5,468 bases of DNA from Actinomycetota bacterium. Lineage in GTDB: Bacteria > Actinomycetota > Actinomycetes > Streptosporangiales > Streptosporangiaceae. Below the pieces are notes generated by a model. That model made no database searches and had not been told where the DNA came from. It saw nothing but the letters and a program-made list of their open reading frames with translations. This document shows positions 3,870-5,468 of the stretch, one piece after another. Both the position numbers and the translations under genes were made by a program. Numbering within the stretch: the first letter of the stretch is position 1; each line of letters opens with the position of its first letter. The DNA lies in the NCBI GenBank assembly GCA_003161205.1, contig PMOU01000538.1, forward strand, positions 1-5,468, read 5' to 3'.

Positions 3870-5468
3870 TTAGCCGGCGGCCGCCTCGCGCTCCCGGTCC
3901 GCCATCGCCAGCAGCTCCTCGGCGTGGGCCTGGCCGAATTCGGACTCCTCCAGGCCGCCGAGCATCCGGGACAGCTCACGCGCCCGGGCCGGGCCGTCCA
4001 GCCGGGTCACGCCGCTCTCGGTGACCAGCCCGTCGCCCGACTTCTCCACCACCAGGTGGTTATCGGCGAAGGCCGCGACCTGGGGCAGGTGGGTGACCAC
4101 GATCACCTGTGACGAGCGCGCCAGCCGGGCCAGGCGCCGCCCGATCTCGACCGCGGCCTTGCCGCCGACGCCGGCGTCGACCTCGTCGAAGACGAACGTC
4201 GGCACCGGGTCCGCGCCGGCGAAGACCACTTCGATGGCCAGCATGACGCGGGAAAGCTCGCCGCCGGAAGCGCCCTTGTTCAGCGGCAGCGGCGGTGCAC
4301 CCGGGTGCGCGGCGAGCCGGATCTCCACGTCGTCGGCGCCGGCGGGGCCCGGCGCGTCCAGCGCGCTGACCACGGCGGTCAGCGACGCGTGCGGCATGGC
4401 CAGCGCGGTCAGCTCCGCGGTCACCGCCGACGCGAACCGCTCCGCCGCGGCCAGGCGCAGCGCCGTCAGCTGCGCCGCGAGTGCCGTCACCTCATCGGCC
4501 AGCGAGGATTCCTGCTCGGCGAGCGCCGCGATCTTGTCGTTGTCTCCCTCGAGCTCGGCCAGTCGCGACCCGGCCTGCTTGGCCCAGTCCAGCACCGCGG
4601 CCACATCTCCCCCGCCCGTCGTCCCGTAGGCGCGCACCAGCCGTCCCAGCGCCGCGCGGCGTTCCTGCACCGCGGCCAGCCGGGCCGGGTCGCTGTCCAG
4701 CGTGTCGGTGTAGGACGCGAGTTCGGCGGCCACGTCGGAAACCAGGTATGTGGCCTCGGACAGCCGGTCCGCGAGCCCGGCCAGCACCGGGTCATGCGCA
4801 CGGACCGGCTCCAGCGCACGTGCCGCCACCCCGAGCAGCGTCAGCGCGTCCGAGCCGTCCACCGAACCCGCGGCCGGATCACCGAGCAGCACCTCGTGCG
4901 CCACGGTGGCGGCCCCGTTCAGCTCGTCGGCGTTCGCGAGCTTTTCCTCCTCGGCCCGCAGCGAGACGTCCTCCCCCTCGACCGGAGCCACGGCCTCGAC
5001 CTCGGCCAGGCCCCGCCGCAGTGCTTCGGCCTCGGCCACGCGCTCTCGCTCCGCGCGGGTCAGCGCTTCGAGCTCCTCGCGAACCGCGCGGTGCCGGCTG
5101 AACGCCCGCCGGTAGTCCGCCAGGACGGCGGCTAGGTCCGGCCCGCCGAACCGGTCGAGCGCGTCCCGCTGCCGGCCGGGCTTCAGCAGCTGCTGCTGAT
5201 CCGACTGACCGTGCACCGCGACCAGGTCATCGGCCAGCACCTGGAGCAGCGAGACGGGCACCGAACGCCCGCCCGCGAACGCCCGGGACCGGCCTTCGGC
5301 TGACACCGAGCGGCTGAGCACCAGCGTGGAGCCCTCGTCATCGAGATCGCCCCCGGCGTTCTCGATCTCCCGCGCTATCTCGGCCGAGACCAGGAGCCGC
5401 CCTTCCACCGCGGCCCGCGCGGCGCCCGGCCGCACCCGCGCGGGATCGGCCCGGCCGCCGAACAGCAG
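3870..5468 (-). CDS. recN: DNA repair protein RecN, 5' end outside the window
   Basis: RecN is an SMC-like ATPase that binds DNA ends and holds broken DNA together during recombinational repair of double-strand breaks. The 532 visible residues begin at LLFGGRADPAR, just after the P-loop. About 45 N-terminal residues with the Walker A motif are therefore missing only because the window ends. Visible in order are the HGQSDQQQLL element (from base 5213), coiled-coil arms (about 5080-4970 and 4580-4420), the ABC signature KGASGGELSR (SGGELSR at 4268-4248), Walker B FVFDEVDAG (D at 4187) and the H-loop VTHLPQVAAFAD (H at 4091). The C-terminus ends in AAAG with TAA at 3872-3870. All expected motifs are intact and the length fits a family of about 580 residues. 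GC is very high, typical of core actinomycete genes. Confidence 0.98.
   Translation of the reverse strand: MLFGGRADPARVRPGAARAAVEGRLLVSAEIAREIENAGGDLDDEGSTLVLSRSVSAEGRSRAFAGGRSVPVSLLQVLADDLVAVHGQSDQQQLLKPGRQRDALDRFGGPDLAAVLADYRRAFSRHRAVREELEALTRAERERVAEAEALRRGLAEVEAVAPVEGEDVSLRAEEEKLANADELNGAATVAHEVLLGDPAAGSVDGSDALTLLGVAARALEPVRAHDPVLAGLADRLSEATYLVSDVAAELASYTDTLDSDPARLAAVQERRAALGRLVRAYGTTGGGDVAAVLDWAKQAGSRLAELEGDNDKIAALAEQESSLADEVTALAAQLTALRLAAAERFASAVTAELTALAMPHASLTAVVSALDAPGPAGADDVEIRLAAHPGAPPLPLNKGASGGELSRVMLAIEVVFAGADPVPTFVFDEVDAGVGGKAAVEIGRRLARLARSSQVIVVTHLPQVAAFADNHLVVEKSGDGLVTESGVTRLDGPARARELSRMLGGLEESEFGQAHAEELLAMADREREAAAG

Noticed and set aside
3848..3979. Longer version of the S4 protein starting at 3979
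   Set aside because: The extra 44 residues lie within the recN 3' end in another frame and are Arg/Pro/Ser-rich, unlike any Hsp15-type N-terminus.
3386..4024. Long plus-strand open frame of 212 codons over the S4 gene and the recN end
   Set aside because: The product is Arg/Pro/Gly-rich and lies opposite two genes with clear family motifs. It is a typical shadow in very GC-rich DNA.
4305..5135. Long plus-strand open frame (276 codons) opposite recN
   Set aside because: It is antisense to a gene with all RecN motifs and has low-complexity Arg/Gln/Gly composition.

Overview
The window is very GC-rich DNA from a high-GC actinomycete. The signs are RecN and S4-protein sequences of actinobacterial type, a fragment of the maleylpyruvate isomerase/mycothiol-dependent enzyme family that is abundant in these bacteria, and frequent GTG starts. 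A member of the Pseudonocardiaceae or a related order would fit, but nothing here fixes the genus.

Layout. (1) Bases 1-173, plus strand: the 3' end of a maleylpyruvate isomerase (MDMPI) family gene, interrupted by an in-frame stop near the window edge. (2) Bases 328-852, minus strand: a tightly packed run of small genes. It has an N-terminally truncated remnant (727-852), a 59-residue single-membrane-span protein (543-722, below the usual ORF length cut-off) and a 72-residue protein (328-546). The last two share an ATGA overlap. (3) Bases 804-1070, minus strand: the N-terminal part of a phage-type tyrosine recombinase, cut off after about 59 recognisable residues. It runs into the remnant of region 2. 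(4) Bases 1234-1508, plus strand: a HicB-family antitoxin, followed with a TGATG overlap by a HicA toxin start that stops after 21 residues in a 7-bp tandem repeat. (5) Bases 1649-3373, plus strand: a 574-residue protein with four C-terminal membrane segments and no recognised function, clearly lower in GC than its surroundings. (6) Bases 3467-5468, minus strand: core-genome DNA. recN (5' end outside the window) is followed 22 bp later by an Hsp15-like S4-domain RNA-binding protein.

The right third looks like stable chromosomal backbone: DNA double-strand-break repair plus an RNA-binding protein, probably co-transcribed. The left two thirds look like a worn-down accessory region. A broken integrase, a broken toxin gene with its antitoxin still intact, a headless gene remnant and an interrupted enzyme gene lie within 1.5 kb. 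Only hicB, the two small minus-strand genes and the 574-residue membrane protein are intact there. No CRISPR array, tRNA, rRNA or insertion sequence with visible ends was found. I did not find a clearly new multi-gene system. The best candidate for unknown biology is the 574-residue membrane protein, followed by the small minus-strand gene run.
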